Notes: generated from the letters alone by a model not told the origin. 64,000 nt of DNA from Intestinibacter bartlettii (GCF_000154445.1 NZ_DS499563.1); one strand, 5' to 3'; positions 7,860 to 16,868 are shown, counted from the stretch's first letter. A program made the numbers and translations.

Positions 7860-8966
7860 TTATTTTTTGTCATCTTCTATATTTTTCATATATTCGAATA
7901 AAGTTATATTGTGACAAGTTTCATTTATATCTATTAAATTAGATAATGTAACACCTACTAATCTAATTTGTAGGTTATTTTGAGGTATATTTCTAAATAA
8001 GTTATATATATTTGTCCTTATATCTTCATGTGAGCTTATTCCATGTTCTAAACTTAGGCTTCTAGTTATTTGTGTAAAATCCTCAAATTTCATCTTGAGT
8101 GTAACTGTTTTGCCTAATTTATTTAAATACGTTATCCTATTGCTTACATCTAAACATAATTCATCTAATATATCTACTATCTCCTTTTCGTCTAATCTAT
8201 AATTGTGATCTAGTGTTGTTTCAGAGCCAACGGATTTTCTCTCACGATAAGGTTCTACTGGTCTATTATCTATACCCCTTGCAAAATTATAATAAAAATA
8301 TCCTCTGCTTTTGAAAATTTTCTCCAAATCATACAAACTCATTTGCCTTAAATCATATCCATTTTTTATACCTAGAGTTTTCAATGTTTTAGAAGTGACT
8401 TTTCCTATTCCAAAAAACTTTTCTATTGGAAGCTTATCTAAAAATTGTTGCGCATCACCCGGCATTATTACTGTAAATCCATTTGGTTTTTGATAATCTG
8501 ATGCTAGTTTTGCTAAAAATTTATTATAAGAAACACCAGCCGAAGCTGAAAGTCCCGTTTCAATTAATATATCTCGTTTTATAAATTTAGCTATAGTAGT
8601 TGCATATTTTATAGGAATTTTCGGATTTGTCACATCTAAAAAGGCTTCATCTAGTGATAGTGGTTCTACTAAATCTGTATATCTATGAAATATATCTCTG
8701 ATTTGCTCTGATACTTCTCTATATACATCAAATCTAGGTCTAACAAATATTGCATATGGGCATCTTTTTTGAGCTATTTTTGCAGGCATAGCCGAATGAA
8801 TTCCATATGCTCTTGCCTCATAAGAACACGTAGCAACTACACCTCTGCTATGAGGATCTCCTCCTACTATAACAGGTTTTCCTCTTAATTCTGGATTATC
8901 TCTTTGCTCTACAGATGCATAAAAAGCATCCATATCTATATGTATTATCTTTTTTATTTCATCCAT
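7860..8966 (-). CDS. dinB: DNA polymerase IV (Y-family translesion polymerase)
   Basis: A 368-residue Y-family polymerase. The catalytic palm motifs are visible: IIHIDMDAFYASVEQ at the N-terminus (metal-binding Asp11 and Asp13) and the SLDEAFLDV motif near residue 105. The YNKFLAKLASDYQKPNGF finger segment, the helix-hairpin-helix FFGIGKVTSKTLKTLGI and a C-terminal little-finger domain follow. It bypasses damaged template bases with low fidelity. The ATG at 8966 is chosen because AAAGGTG precedes it at good spacing; a GTG nine bases upstream lies inside that site. No LexA box was recognised. The C-terminus lacks an obvious beta-clamp-binding peptide. Confidence 0.95.
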   Translation of the reverse strand: MDEIKKIIHIDMDAFYASVEQRDNPELRGKPVIVGGDPHSRGVVATCSYEARAYGIHSAMPAKIAQKRCPYAIFVRPRFDVYREVSEQIRDIFHRYTDLVEPLSLDEAFLDVTNPKIPIKYATTIAKFIKRDILIETGLSASAGVSYNKFLAKLASDYQKPNGFTVIMPGDAQQFLDKLPIEKFFGIGKVTSKTLKTLGIKNGYDLRQMSLYDLEKIFKSRGYFYYNFARGIDNRPVEPYRERKSVGSETTLDHNYRLDEKEIVDILDELCLDVSNRITYLNKLGKTVTLKMKFEDFTQITRSLSLEHGISSHEDIRTNIYNLFRNIPQNNLQIRLVGVTLSNLIDINETCHNITLFEYMKNIEDDKK

Positions 8967-9087
8967 CAAAATCACCTTTTTTGATTTTATTCTTACTAAT
9001 TATTTATTATTTGGCAAATATAAAAATGTTTGTCGAACGATTTTTTATTGATTTACCATTTTACATGATTACTTTTTGTTATACCTA

Positions 9088-9116
9088 TTGAAATACAGTC
9101 AAAAATAGGTTAGAAT
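9088..9116 (+). promoter_or_regulatory. Orphan plus-strand promoter
   Basis: TTGAAA (9088-9093), 17-nt spacer, TAGAAT (9111-9116). No ORF follows on this strand before a terminator at 9181-9214, and both flanking genes are on the minus strand. Confidence 0.55.
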
Positions 9117-9122
9117 TTAAGT

Positions 9123-9214
9123 ATCCAGGGAATTAAGAATTCCTTACTCATAACCAAATTATTTTATTTACTTTATTGTAAAAGACCATTTTTAAATAGG
9201 TCTTTCTTTTTTTG
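9123..9214 (+). ncRNA. Candidate small RNA (about 92 nt) ending at an intrinsic terminator
   Basis: Downstream of the orphan promoter the sequence has a 5' hairpin (GGAATT 9129-9134 with AATTCC 9138-9143), an unstructured A+T-rich middle and an intrinsic terminator (AAAGACC 9181-9187 with GGTCTTT 9199-9205, then a T-run to 9214). No start codon with a ribosome site is present. The 319-nt gap between dinB and the next gene therefore holds a self-contained transcription unit rather than nothing. Family unknown; this is inferred only from signals. Confidence 0.45.
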
Positions 9215-9240
9215 TTCTTTTTTTGAAATAAGCTAAAATT

Positions 9241-9267
9241 TTAAAAGGGAGATTTTAAACTTCTCCC
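9241..9267 (-). terminator. Intrinsic terminator after the small membrane protein gene
   Basis: On the minus strand GGGAGA pairs with TCTCCC (9247-9252 with 9262-9267) followed by TTTTAA. It lies 28 nt beyond the stop of the minus-strand gene ending at 9295. Confidence 0.6.
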
Positions 9268-9294
9268 TCATAATAACTTATAATATATTCTATA

Positions 9295-9789
9295 CTATTT
9301 TCTTATAAATTTACTGTAATATTTTTGAATATTATTGTAAATATCGTATGGTTGCATTTCAAGTTCGTCTATAACAAGAACTGCATCACCTATTTTTTGG
9401 TCTACTTTACCTTTAAATTTAACTTTTCTTGTATCATTTTCATCTTTACGATATTTTATGCCTAAGAAATATGTATCGTATTTTTTCTTAGGTATTACAC
9501 ATATATAGATTTCACTTATTTTTTCCCATTTAATAGGGCCTTTTCCTCTCATAGCCTTTTGCTTTATACCATCTTTGTTTATTACTATAGATGCTTTTGG
9601 AAAATACACGCTATATATAAAATAAAGAGTTAAACCTGCACAAAAAGCTACTAATACCAATCCTAATTCACGACTAAGAAGGTTACTTCTATACATTATT
9701 CCATAGATTAATGTAACTACCGCGAAAACAACTGCATATGTAATTCTTTTTGTTTTTGATTGATTTATTATTATTTCCTTTTTGTTCAA
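9295..9789 (-). CDS. Small membrane protein with a C-terminal PH-like domain, unknown function
   Basis: A 164-residue protein: two transmembrane helices (about residues 17-35 and 41-60) followed by a soluble beta-rich domain beginning ASIVINKDGI. The arrangement, two helices then a strand-rich domain containing IKWEKISEIYI, resembles bacterial PH-domain (bPH/YdbS-like or STM3941-like) membrane proteins, but no motif identifies a function. The start is a TTG behind GGGAGGGAATAAGA; no ATG fits. It is a single-gene unit flanked by terminators. Calling the C-terminal domain PH-like is inference from strand pattern. Confidence 0.6.
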   Translation of the reverse strand: MNKKEIIINQSKTKRITYAVVFAVVTLIYGIMYRSNLLSRELGLVLVAFCAGLTLYFIYSVYFPKASIVINKDGIKQKAMRGKGPIKWEKISEIYICVIPKKKYDTYFLGIKYRKDENDTRKVKFKGKVDQKIGDAVLVIDELEMQPYDIYNNIQKYYSKFIRK

Positions 9790-9866
9790 TCTTATTCCCT
9801 CCCAAATTTAAATTCACTGTTAAGTATATCAAATAATTTTATAATTGTCTTTAATCTTTTATACAA

Positions 9867-9906
9867 GAAAGAGGCATTATAAATTTATATTTGTAATACC
9901 TCTTTC
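9867..9906 (-). terminator. Intrinsic terminator after the unknown gene pair
   Basis: Stem GAAAGAGG/CCTCTTTC extended inward by ATTA/TAAT with one mismatch. It lies 26 nt beyond the stop at 9932 of the minus-strand pair; the T-tract is weak. Confidence 0.5.
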
Positions 9907-9931
9907 TAATTACTATCTTATTTTTTATTTC

Positions 9932-10903
9932 CTATGCACTATAAAAATTGTCTATTTCTTTTATTATTTCACTATTTCCCTTATTAAACACTCTTCTCTT
10001 ATATTGCGATGTTTTCTTTATATTTTTTAAATTAATTAAAAGTCTATTTCCTTCTTTTAGTTTAATATAATCTATCAAATCTTTTATATATCTGAATTTT
10101 ATAGTATAGTAATTTTCACTGTCATTTATCTGGATATTCATATTATAGTATTCACAATTAAACATACAGTTTTTAAGTACGGTATCTTTAATCTCATTAA
10201 CTTCTTCTCTAAGATCTTCAATTGTTTCCTTTACATTGTTCAAGTCTATATTAATATCTCTACAGATTAATATCTCTGCTATAGGGTATTTCTCTAACTC
10301 TATTGAAGATGTATTTTCATACATTTGGTTTGCAATACTTATATTCTCTTCATCATTTATTTCTGCCAAATTCAATATCTTTACTATTGTCTCCATCTTT
10401 CTAAATATAATAGTTTCTAAGTCTTCACACTTAACAAACTCCCCATTTTCTAAAAGCTTATCATGTAATTCCTTTAAATCTTTTAAAGTCTTAACCTCGC
10501 ATATATCATTTAGTAAATCTTGCTCTAGTTTTTGAATTTGTTTTTGAACACATACCTCAAAAAATATATATGCTTTATCATTAAAATACTCTTTATTATC
10601 TTCTAAAAACTGTTCTAAATCTTTTAATGAATAATTTTCATCATTGCTATTTTCTAATATATCTATAAACTCATCACTACAGTAATCCCTTAAAGTTTCT
10701 ATATTATTTTCATATTTTATATCTGTTTTTTCGATAAGCTCTTGTAAATCAGAAATACTTTTAGATTTTTTAGTTTTTAATTCACTCTCTAAAGATACCT
10801 TTTCTTCACTTTCAAAATCTTCATTTAACTCTTTTTCATTTTCATATTCTTTTTCTATTTCATTTATTATTTCATTTTTAAGTTTTTTCAAAATTCTTTC
10901 CAT
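9932..10903 (-). CDS. Unrecognised acidic, coiled-coil-rich protein (second of an overlapping pair)
   Basis: A 323-residue soluble protein with no signal peptide or membrane helix and very high Glu/Lys/Asn content. The first 70 residues (KKLKNEIINEIEKEYENEKELNEDFE onward, shown here in part) look like charged helical coiled coil; the rest is predicted helical with repeated leucine heptads. The last 30 residues turn basic (KKTSQYKRRVFNKG). I recognise no family. It overlaps the upstream gene by 26 nt in a different frame and has a weak ribosome site, so translation is likely coupled to it. The two products may act together. Codon use is as A+T-rich as the neighbourhood. Confidence 0.6.
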   Translation of the reverse strand: MERILKKLKNEIINEIEKEYENEKELNEDFESEEKVSLESELKTKKSKSISDLQELIEKTDIKYENNIETLRDYCSDEFIDILENSNDENYSLKDLEQFLEDNKEYFNDKAYIFFEVCVQKQIQKLEQDLLNDICEVKTLKDLKELHDKLLENGEFVKCEDLETIIFRKMETIVKILNLAEINDEENISIANQMYENTSSIELEKYPIAEILICRDINIDLNNVKETIEDLREEVNEIKDTVLKNCMFNCEYYNMNIQINDSENYYTIKFRYIKDLIDYIKLKEGNRLLINLKNIKKTSQYKRRVFNKGNSEIIKEIDNFYSA

Positions 10904-11822
10904 GAAAATCTACTATTTCATTTTTCTTAATCTCTAGTTCTAATTTATCTATTAGATCTTTTTTGCTATATCTTTCTTTAAATATAGGCAAAATATTTTC
11001 ACTCCACCATTTTCCCACATATTCTACATCTAAATCAATTTTTACAGTACATTTATCTGAATAATCTATTCTCAACATATCTTCAAAAAGAAGTAACTTG
11101 TATAAATCACTAGACATTGAAATATATCCAAGCGATTTATTTTCTTCTTTAGATAAAATATATCTTAAATACGAGTCAAAATTTAAATTATTTAACTCCT
11201 TATTTATAATTTCAATCATTTTTTCTAATAAATCACTATGTAATCTATTTGGATTTATTATATTATAAATCCAATTTTCCATTTTTGCTGCATCGTTACT
11301 ATCTTTCCACATATATTTTGATATGCATATGTTATATAAATAGTTTATATCTAAATTATTATTAAATTCTTCTTTTTTAGACTTATCTTTTTCTATTGTT
11401 TTTTCTACTTCTTTAAAAAATCTACTCTTTCCAATTTCATCTAAATTAAATATGTAATCAACTACAAATTTAACTTCATAGTCACATTTCCTTTCTATAT
11501 CGTTAAAATCTAAACTTGACATATCTAATAAAATTGACTCTCCTTCTGTGTTTTGATTCTTATCAACTATTTCTAAATATTGATTAGATTTTTTTAGTTT
11601 TAATACAGAATTGTCATTTTCATTATTAAAATTAGCCAATATTTTTTTTATAAAATATGGAGTATTTTGATTTATTTTTTTCAAAATATCTTCGCTCATT
11701 TTTTCACTATTTTTGCTATCATCTAGTACTATATATATTTTCTTAGATAAATTATTGTAATTGCTAAAAATAGTGTATAGTATGCATTTTAATTTTTCAT
11801 TCACCATCACTTTTTCATTCAT
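10878..11822 (-). CDS. Unrecognised soluble protein (first of an overlapping pair)
   Basis: A 314-residue protein without signal peptide or membrane helix. It begins with an alpha/beta-looking stretch (LKCILYTIFSNYNNLSKKIY, then IVLDDSK), continues with Asn/Lys-rich helices and ends in a basic/acidic helical tail. Two Trp-containing segments, ISKYMWKDSNDAAKMENWIY near residue 170 and VGKWWSENILPIFKERY near 275, are the most distinctive marks. I recognise no family. The ATG at 11822 has GAAGG eight bases upstream. It is separated from hydF, which runs the other way, by 250 nt. Together with the overlapping downstream gene it makes a two-gene unit of unknown role. Confidence 0.6.
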   Translation of the reverse strand: MNEKVMVNEKLKCILYTIFSNYNNLSKKIYIVLDDSKNSEKMSEDILKKINQNTPYFIKKILANFNNENDNSVLKLKKSNQYLEIVDKNQNTEGESILLDMSSLDFNDIERKCDYEVKFVVDYIFNLDEIGKSRFFKEVEKTIEKDKSKKEEFNNNLDINYLYNICISKYMWKDSNDAAKMENWIYNIINPNRLHSDLLEKMIEIINKELNNLNFDSYLRYILSKEENKSLGYISMSSDLYKLLLFEDMLRIDYSDKCTVKIDLDVEYVGKWWSENILPIFKERYSKKDLIDKLELEIKKNEIVDFHGKNFEKT

Positions 11823-11972
11823 ATTAATAACCTTCTTTAAACTTATATTTATCTTTTTATGTATATTAATAAATGTTTAATTAAACCCTCTAATTAAATT
11901 ATATTGTTAATTCATAAATTTTCCAAGTAAAACATACTCTATAACCTGTTTTTAGATTAATTTTACCATTTA

Positions 11973-12002
11973 TTGATAATTAAAAAGTCACTGTGATATA
12001 AT
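11973..12002 (+). promoter_or_regulatory. Promoter of hydF-aspA
   Basis: TTGATA (11973-11978), 18-nt spacer, TATAAT (11997-12002) with an extended -10 TGA immediately upstream. Transcription would start near 12009, about 64 nt before the hydF ATG. Confidence 0.6.
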
Positions 12003-12072
12003 TTTATTAAAGTTTTAATATTATTGCCCTTGCTTTTTGCGAGGTTATTTCATTTTTAAGGGGGAAATTTCA

Positions 12073-13296
12073 ATGAGTTTAAATTCTACACCTTCTGCAG
12101 AACGTGTACATATAGGTATATTTGGAAAACGTAATGCTGGAAAATCAAGTGTAATTAATGCAATAACAGATCAAGATTTAGCAATAGTATCAGATGTTAA
12201 AGGTACTACTACTGACCCAGTTTCAAAGGCAATGGAACTACTACCTTTAGGCCCAGTTATGATAATCGATACACCTGGACTTGATGATGTTGGTGAACTT
12301 GGTAAGATGCGCGTTCAAAAAAGTTATCAAGTCTTAAATAAAACTGATATAGGAATATTAGTTATAGATGGATTAGTTGGACCCACACCACAAGATAATA
12401 CCTTAATCGAAAAATTTAAAGAAAAGAAAATTCCATATATAGTTGTAATGAACAAACTAGACTTAGTTAGAGAAAAAGGAATAGAATTACCATTAGAAGA
12501 TTCTCCTAATACTATGTGGGTTAGCTCTGTTACAAAAGAAAATATATATGAATTAAAAGAACTTATAGCAAAACAAGCTCCTACAGACGAAGCCAAATTC
12601 CAAATTGTTGGCGACTTATTAGATCCTTCTGATTTTGTAGTTCTTGTTGTTCCAATCGATAAAGCCGCACCAAAAGGCAGATTAATACTTCCACAACAAC
12701 AAACAATAAGAGATATATTAGAAGCAGATGCAACTGCTATAGTAGTAAAAGAATATGAGCTTAGAGATACATTAGCTAGTTTAGGTAAAAAACCTAAATT
12801 AGTAATAACTGACTCACAAGTTTTTGCCAAAGTTTCAGCTGATACTCCAAGAGATATTTTACTTACTTCTTTCTCAATTTTATTTGCACGTTATAAAGGC
12901 GATTTAGAGGAAACAGTAAAAGGGGCAAAAGCAATAGAAACTCTAGAAGATGGCGATACTATTTTATTATCTGAAGGATGTACACACCACAGACAATGTG
13001 ACGATATCGGTCGTGTCAAAATTCCAAGATGGATAATGCAGCATTGCGGTAAGAGATTAAATTTTGAATTTTCAAGTGGTACAGAATTTCCATATGACTT
13101 ATCAAAATACAAAATGATAGTTCACTGTGGTGGATGTACTTTAAATGCTAGAGAAATGAAATATAGAATAAAATGTGCACAAGATCAAAATATTCCTATA
13201 ACTAATTACGGCATCTTAATAGCATATATGCAAGGAATTTTACATAGAACAGTAGAAGCATTCCCTCATATTGCTTACTTATTAGAAGAAGAATAG
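12073..13296 (+). CDS. hydF: [FeFe]-hydrogenase H-cluster maturation GTPase HydF
   Basis: A 407-residue protein with the three HydF domains. The N-terminal GTPase has P-loop GKRNAGKS (residues 18-25), the switch threonines in KGTTTDPV, the G3 motif DTPG and the G4 motif NKLD. A dimerisation domain is followed by the C-terminal cluster-binding domain with C303-x-H305 and H351-C352-x-x-C355, the family's 4Fe-4S ligands. HydF is the scaffold on which the two-iron subcluster of [FeFe]-hydrogenase is built with HydE and HydG. I start at the ATG at 12073 behind AAGGGGGAAATTTCA; an in-frame ATG at 12037 would add 12 residues without a ribosome site. aspA follows after 10 nt. Confidence 0.95.
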   Translation: MSLNSTPSAERVHIGIFGKRNAGKSSVINAITDQDLAIVSDVKGTTTDPVSKAMELLPLGPVMIIDTPGLDDVGELGKMRVQKSYQVLNKTDIGILVIDGLVGPTPQDNTLIEKFKEKKIPYIVVMNKLDLVREKGIELPLEDSPNTMWVSSVTKENIYELKELIAKQAPTDEAKFQIVGDLLDPSDFVVLVVPIDKAAPKGRLILPQQQTIRDILEADATAIVVKEYELRDTLASLGKKPKLVITDSQVFAKVSADTPRDILLTSFSILFARYKGDLEETVKGAKAIETLEDGDTILLSEGCTHHRQCDDIGRVKIPRWIMQHCGKRLNFEFSSGTEFPYDLSKYKMIVHCGGCTLNAREMKYRIKCAQDQNIPITNYGILIAYMQGILHRTVEAFPHIAYLLEEE

Positions 13297-13306
13297 GAGT
13301 GATTTT

Positions 13307-14728
13307 ATGGATAATATTACAATAGATAAAGCTAATGAAAATGTTAAATCTAATAAAAGAATTGAAAAAGATAAATTAGGAAAAGTCGCTATAGATAAAG
13401 ATCTGCTTTATGGAATTCAAACTGCTCGTGCTTTTGAAAACTTTAATATAAGTGATTCAAAAGTTCGAAAAGAACTTATTTACGCTATGGTAACAGTAAA
13501 AAAAGCTGCTGCTATGGCTAATGAAAAAGTTAAGACATTAGATAAAGAAAGGGCTAATGCAATAGTCGAAGCCTGTAATACCATACTTGCTGGTAAATAC
13601 GATGACAGTTTTATAACTAATTCGCTTCAAGGTGGCGCTGGAACTTCTACTAATATGAATGTTAATGAAGTTATAGCGAACTTGGCTTTAAAAATATGTG
13701 GAAGGGAACCTGGAGATTATGATTATATCCATCCCCTAGACCATGTAAATATGGGACAATCCACAAATGATGTTTATCCAACTGCTTTAAGAATTGCGTG
13801 TATAAACTTAGTTAGAACCCTTAGCGATGAGTGTAGCAAATTACAGGAATCACTTCAGCGAAAAGAAAATGAATTTGAATTTGTAGTTAAACTAGGCCGA
13901 ACTGAGATGATGGATGCTCTTCCTATAACTTTAGGTCAAGAATTCGGCGCATTTGCACAAGCAATTGCTAGAGATAGATGGAGAATTTATAAAGTTGAAG
14001 AAAGGCTTAGACAAATAAATTTAGGCGGAACAGCTATCGGAACTGGAAGCAATGCAAATAGATTATATACTTTTAGAGTTATTGAAATAATAAGAGATTT
14101 AACAGGTATAGGACTTGCAAAATCTGAATATCCTATAGATTTAACACAAAATAACGATGTATTTGTTGAAGTTTCAGGTCTTTTAAAGTCATTAGCTGTG
14201 AATCTAATGAAGATATCCACAGACCTTAGAATTATGAATTCAAAACCATTTAGTGAGATTCACCTTGCTGATATACAAGCTGGTAGTACTATTATGCCAG
14301 GAAAAGTAAACCCTGTAATTCCTGAAATGGTTACACAGGTTGCAATAAAAGTAATGGCAAATGACAGCGCAATCAGTATATGTGCTGCAAGTGGTAATTT
14401 TGAATTAAACGCATTTATGCCTTTAATCGCAGAAAGTATACTTGAAAGTTTGACTTTACTCAAAGAGACCTTAAAAATATTTAGAACTAAATGTATAAAT
14501 ACTATAACTGCAAATGAAGAATGTTGTAAAAAACATTTAGATAATTCTATTGTTCTTCTTGCAACTGCTTTAGTACCTTATTTAGGATATGATAAGGCTA
14601 GTGAGATTATTGAAAAAAGCGACCATAACCCAGATAAGGTAAAAGAAATTGTATTAGAAGAAAATTTAATGGATAAGGATAAATTAGATGAAATTCTAAA
14701 TTATCACCATACTATAACTTATTTATAA
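13307..14728 (+). CDS. aspA: Aspartate ammonia-lyase
   Basis: A 473-residue member of the fumarase/aspartase superfamily. The superfamily signature GSTIMPGKVNP lies at about residues 326-336; upstream the conserved TSTNMNVNEVIANLA and HPLDHVNMGQSTND segments build the active site, and the catalytic-loop serine is in the signature. Aspartase converts L-aspartate to fumarate and ammonia. Sequence phrases such as IMPGKVNPVIPEMV fit aspartase better than class II fumarase. It begins 10 nt after hydF and is surely co-transcribed, which suggests it supplies ammonia for the bridging amine of the hydrogenase H-cluster. The N-terminus carries a roughly 20-residue charged extension. Confidence 0.9.
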   Translation: MDNITIDKANENVKSNKRIEKDKLGKVAIDKDLLYGIQTARAFENFNISDSKVRKELIYAMVTVKKAAAMANEKVKTLDKERANAIVEACNTILAGKYDDSFITNSLQGGAGTSTNMNVNEVIANLALKICGREPGDYDYIHPLDHVNMGQSTNDVYPTALRIACINLVRTLSDECSKLQESLQRKENEFEFVVKLGRTEMMDALPITLGQEFGAFAQAIARDRWRIYKVEERLRQINLGGTAIGTGSNANRLYTFRVIEIIRDLTGIGLAKSEYPIDLTQNNDVFVEVSGLLKSLAVNLMKISTDLRIMNSKPFSEIHLADIQAGSTIMPGKVNPVIPEMVTQVAIKVMANDSAISICAASGNFELNAFMPLIAESILESLTLLKETLKIFRTKCINTITANEECCKKHLDNSIVLLATALVPYLGYDKASEIIEKSDHNPDKVKEIVLEENLMDKDKLDEILNYHHTITYL

Positions 14729-14740
14729 ATATATAAACCA

Positions 14741-14771
14741 AAAAGGTGTAGCATATAACTGCTACACCTCT
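14741..14771. terminator. Hairpin after aspA
   Basis: Perfect stem AGGTGTAGC/GCTACACCT (14744-14752 with 14761-14769). On the plus strand the 3' T-tract is poor, so termination may be incomplete; the T-run is on the other strand. Confidence 0.55.
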
Positions 14772-14933
14772 AAACCAATTTAACCAAAACAAAAGGAGAT
14801 TTCCTTTGAATGAATTTTTTATAAAAAATACATTGACTTTTATATAAAAAAATTATACAATAATATTCCACCTCAAAAATTTGAGGTCTTTAAAATACTA
14901 AATACTTATTACACACGAATAAAAATAATTTAT

Positions 14934-14965
14934 AGCCTTCTATCTACAATAGAAGGCTCATTTTC
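14934..14965. terminator. Bidirectional terminator between aspA and the UPF0371 gene
   Basis: Perfect 10-bp stem AGCCTTCTAT/ATAGAAGGCT with a 5-nt loop. T-rich sequence on both sides allows it to end transcripts from either convergent gene. The 277-nt gap between the two genes also contains a small hairpin CCTCAAA/TTTGAGG near 14870-14886 and nothing else recognisable. Confidence 0.65.
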
Positions 14966-15005
14966 TATATCTAATTTTATTTATAATCTATTAACTCATT
15001 AGAAT

Positions 15006-16511
15006 TTATACATAGTATAAATTTTGAGAAGGATAAACAGCTTCACAAGTTACATCTACGCCTAATTTTCTAAATGTTTGTTCATCATCTTTGCTAAGCA
15101 TAGTTGTTGAATGAGCTTGTGACCCTTCTAAGTTTGATAATTCGTCCATAGCCATTTGAGCTGCAGGATTTGTAACTGCACATATTGAAAGCGCTGTTAA
15201 TACTTCTTCTAAACTTAATGATACTTGTCTACTTCCTAATGTTTCTGTTTTTAATTTTACAATTGGTTCTAATATAACTGGTGATATTAATAACATATCG
15301 TCTGGAATATTAGCTAAAACTTTTACTGCATTTAATATAGCTGCAGCACTAGCACACATTAATTCAGAACTTCTTCCTGTTATTATAGTTCCATCATTTA
15401 ATTCTAAAGCTACTACAGTGCATAATTCATCACTTTCTATCATTGATTTTAATTTTTCACTGTATTCTCTAGCTGGAATAACAACTTTTCTGTCTTCTGG
15501 TTTTAAGTTTGATTTTTCCATTATTAAAGACATAGTGTCGTATGAACTTTTATTTACTTCACCTTTTTTATATTCACAACCAGTTTTAAAATATCTTCTT
15601 ATTATTTCTTGTCTTGATGCTTCACTTACTGCTTCATCATCGTATATACCGAATCCTACTCTATTAACACCCATATCTGTTGGTGATTGGAATATTGATT
15701 CTTCTCCTGTTATTTTTTCTATTATCTTTTTAAGAACAGGGAATAATTCTAAGTCTCTATTGTAATTTGTAGCTTTTACCCCGTATCTATCTAAGTGGAA
15801 TGAATCTATCATATTTAAGTCTTTTAAATCTACAGTTGCAGCTTCATATGCTACATTTACTGGATGATTTAAATGTAAATTCCAAACTGGGAATGTTTCA
15901 AATTTAGAATATCCTACAGAATTTCCTCTTTTATTTTCATGATATAATTGACTTAAGCAAGTTCCTAGTTTACCACTGTTTGGTCCTGGAGCTGTAACAA
16001 CAACTATAGGTTTAGTAGTTTCTATGTATGGATTTGCACCATATCCTTCATCACTAACTATTGTATCTACATCAGATGGATATCCTTTAGTTGGCGCATG
16101 TTTATATACTTTTATACCACGACGTTCTAGTTTATTTATAAATACTGTAGTTGCAGGTTGTCCTTCATATCTAGTTATAACAACACTGTTTACGTCTAAT
16201 TCATAAGCTCTTAAATCATCTATTAATCTTAGAACTTCCATATCGTAAGTTATACCGAAATCTCCTCTTTTTTTGTTTCTTTCGATATCTCCAGCGTATA
16301 CACAAATTACAACTTCTAATTGATCTTTGATATGTTGTAATACTTTTATTTTGGCATTTTCATCAAATCCAGGTAAAACCCTTTTTGCATGTAAATCACC
16401 GATAAGTTTTCCACCAAACTCTATATAAAGTTTGTCGAAATTGTTAACTCTCTCTAATATATATTTAGATTGTTGCTCTAAATATTTTTCTGCATCAAAA
16501 CCTTGTTTCAT
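15006..16511 (-). CDS. UPF0371 / DUF1846 family protein
   Basis: A 501-residue cytoplasmic protein matching the DUF1846 (UPF0371) family along its whole length, from the N-terminal MKQGFDAEKYLEQQSKYIL to a central TAPGPNSGKLGTCLSQLYH that reads like a nucleotide-binding loop and a C-terminal LSNLEGSQAHSTTMLS segment. The biochemical role of the family is unsettled. It is widespread in Firmicutes as a stand-alone gene, as here, where both sides are terminators or long gaps. The ATG has AGAGAGGTG upstream. The full-length reading frame with no anomalies suggests a functional gene. Confidence 0.85.
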   Translation of the reverse strand: MKQGFDAEKYLEQQSKYILERVNNFDKLYIEFGGKLIGDLHAKRVLPGFDENAKIKVLQHIKDQLEVVICVYAGDIERNKKRGDFGITYDMEVLRLIDDLRAYELDVNSVVITRYEGQPATTVFINKLERRGIKVYKHAPTKGYPSDVDTIVSDEGYGANPYIETTKPIVVVTAPGPNSGKLGTCLSQLYHENKRGNSVGYSKFETFPVWNLHLNHPVNVAYEAATVDLKDLNMIDSFHLDRYGVKATNYNRDLELFPVLKKIIEKITGEESIFQSPTDMGVNRVGFGIYDDEAVSEASRQEIIRRYFKTGCEYKKGEVNKSSYDTMSLIMEKSNLKPEDRKVVIPAREYSEKLKSMIESDELCTVVALELNDGTIITGRSSELMCASAAAILNAVKVLANIPDDMLLISPVILEPIVKLKTETLGSRQVSLSLEEVLTALSICAVTNPAAQMAMDELSNLEGSQAHSTTMLSKDDEQTFRKLGVDVTCEAVYPSQNLYYV

Positions 16512-16792
16512 ACTTTAACACCTCTCTAATTTTCTGTCTTTAAAATAAATTTTCTACACATAAAAAAATTATATTCGCTCTATGAGCAAATACTTTTAAA
16601 ATACTAATTACACAAATACTATTTATCACTAAGGTTATATTATACAATCCAGTTTAAATTATTTCAAGATTTTATTTTAATAAAATTTAAATTCAAAAAA
16701 GCTAGTTTATACAATGATTTTTCTTATTATAATAAATTAAAGAAAAATACATAAAATTACAAACCAACTTTTATTTTTTTTATTGTATCAAC
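16512..16792. other. A+T-rich intergenic region, no gene seen
   Basis: Together with the terminator that follows it, this makes a 357-nt gap. It is extremely A+T-rich, contains stop codons in all frames and shows no structured RNA that I recognise. It probably holds the promoter of the UPF0371 gene, but no box is clear enough to name. Confidence 0.5.
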
Positions 16793-16838
16793 AAAAAAGG
16801 TATATAAAATAGAAATTTAAAACTATTTTATATACCTT
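16793..16838 (-). terminator. Intrinsic terminator of the mini membrane protein gene
   Basis: Perfect 16-bp stem AAGGTATATAAAATAG with its complement (16797-16812 with 16823-16838), followed on the minus strand by six T. It lies 31 nt past the stop at 16869. Confidence 0.8.
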
Positions 16839-16868
16839 CTGTTATTTATTATATATAATTAAATTATA

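Noticed and set aside
13307..14728. Class II fumarase instead of aspartase
   Set aside because: Superfamily signature alone is ambiguous, but the wording around GSTIMPGKVNPVIPEMV and overall match favour aspartase; the operon link with hydF also fits ammonia release.
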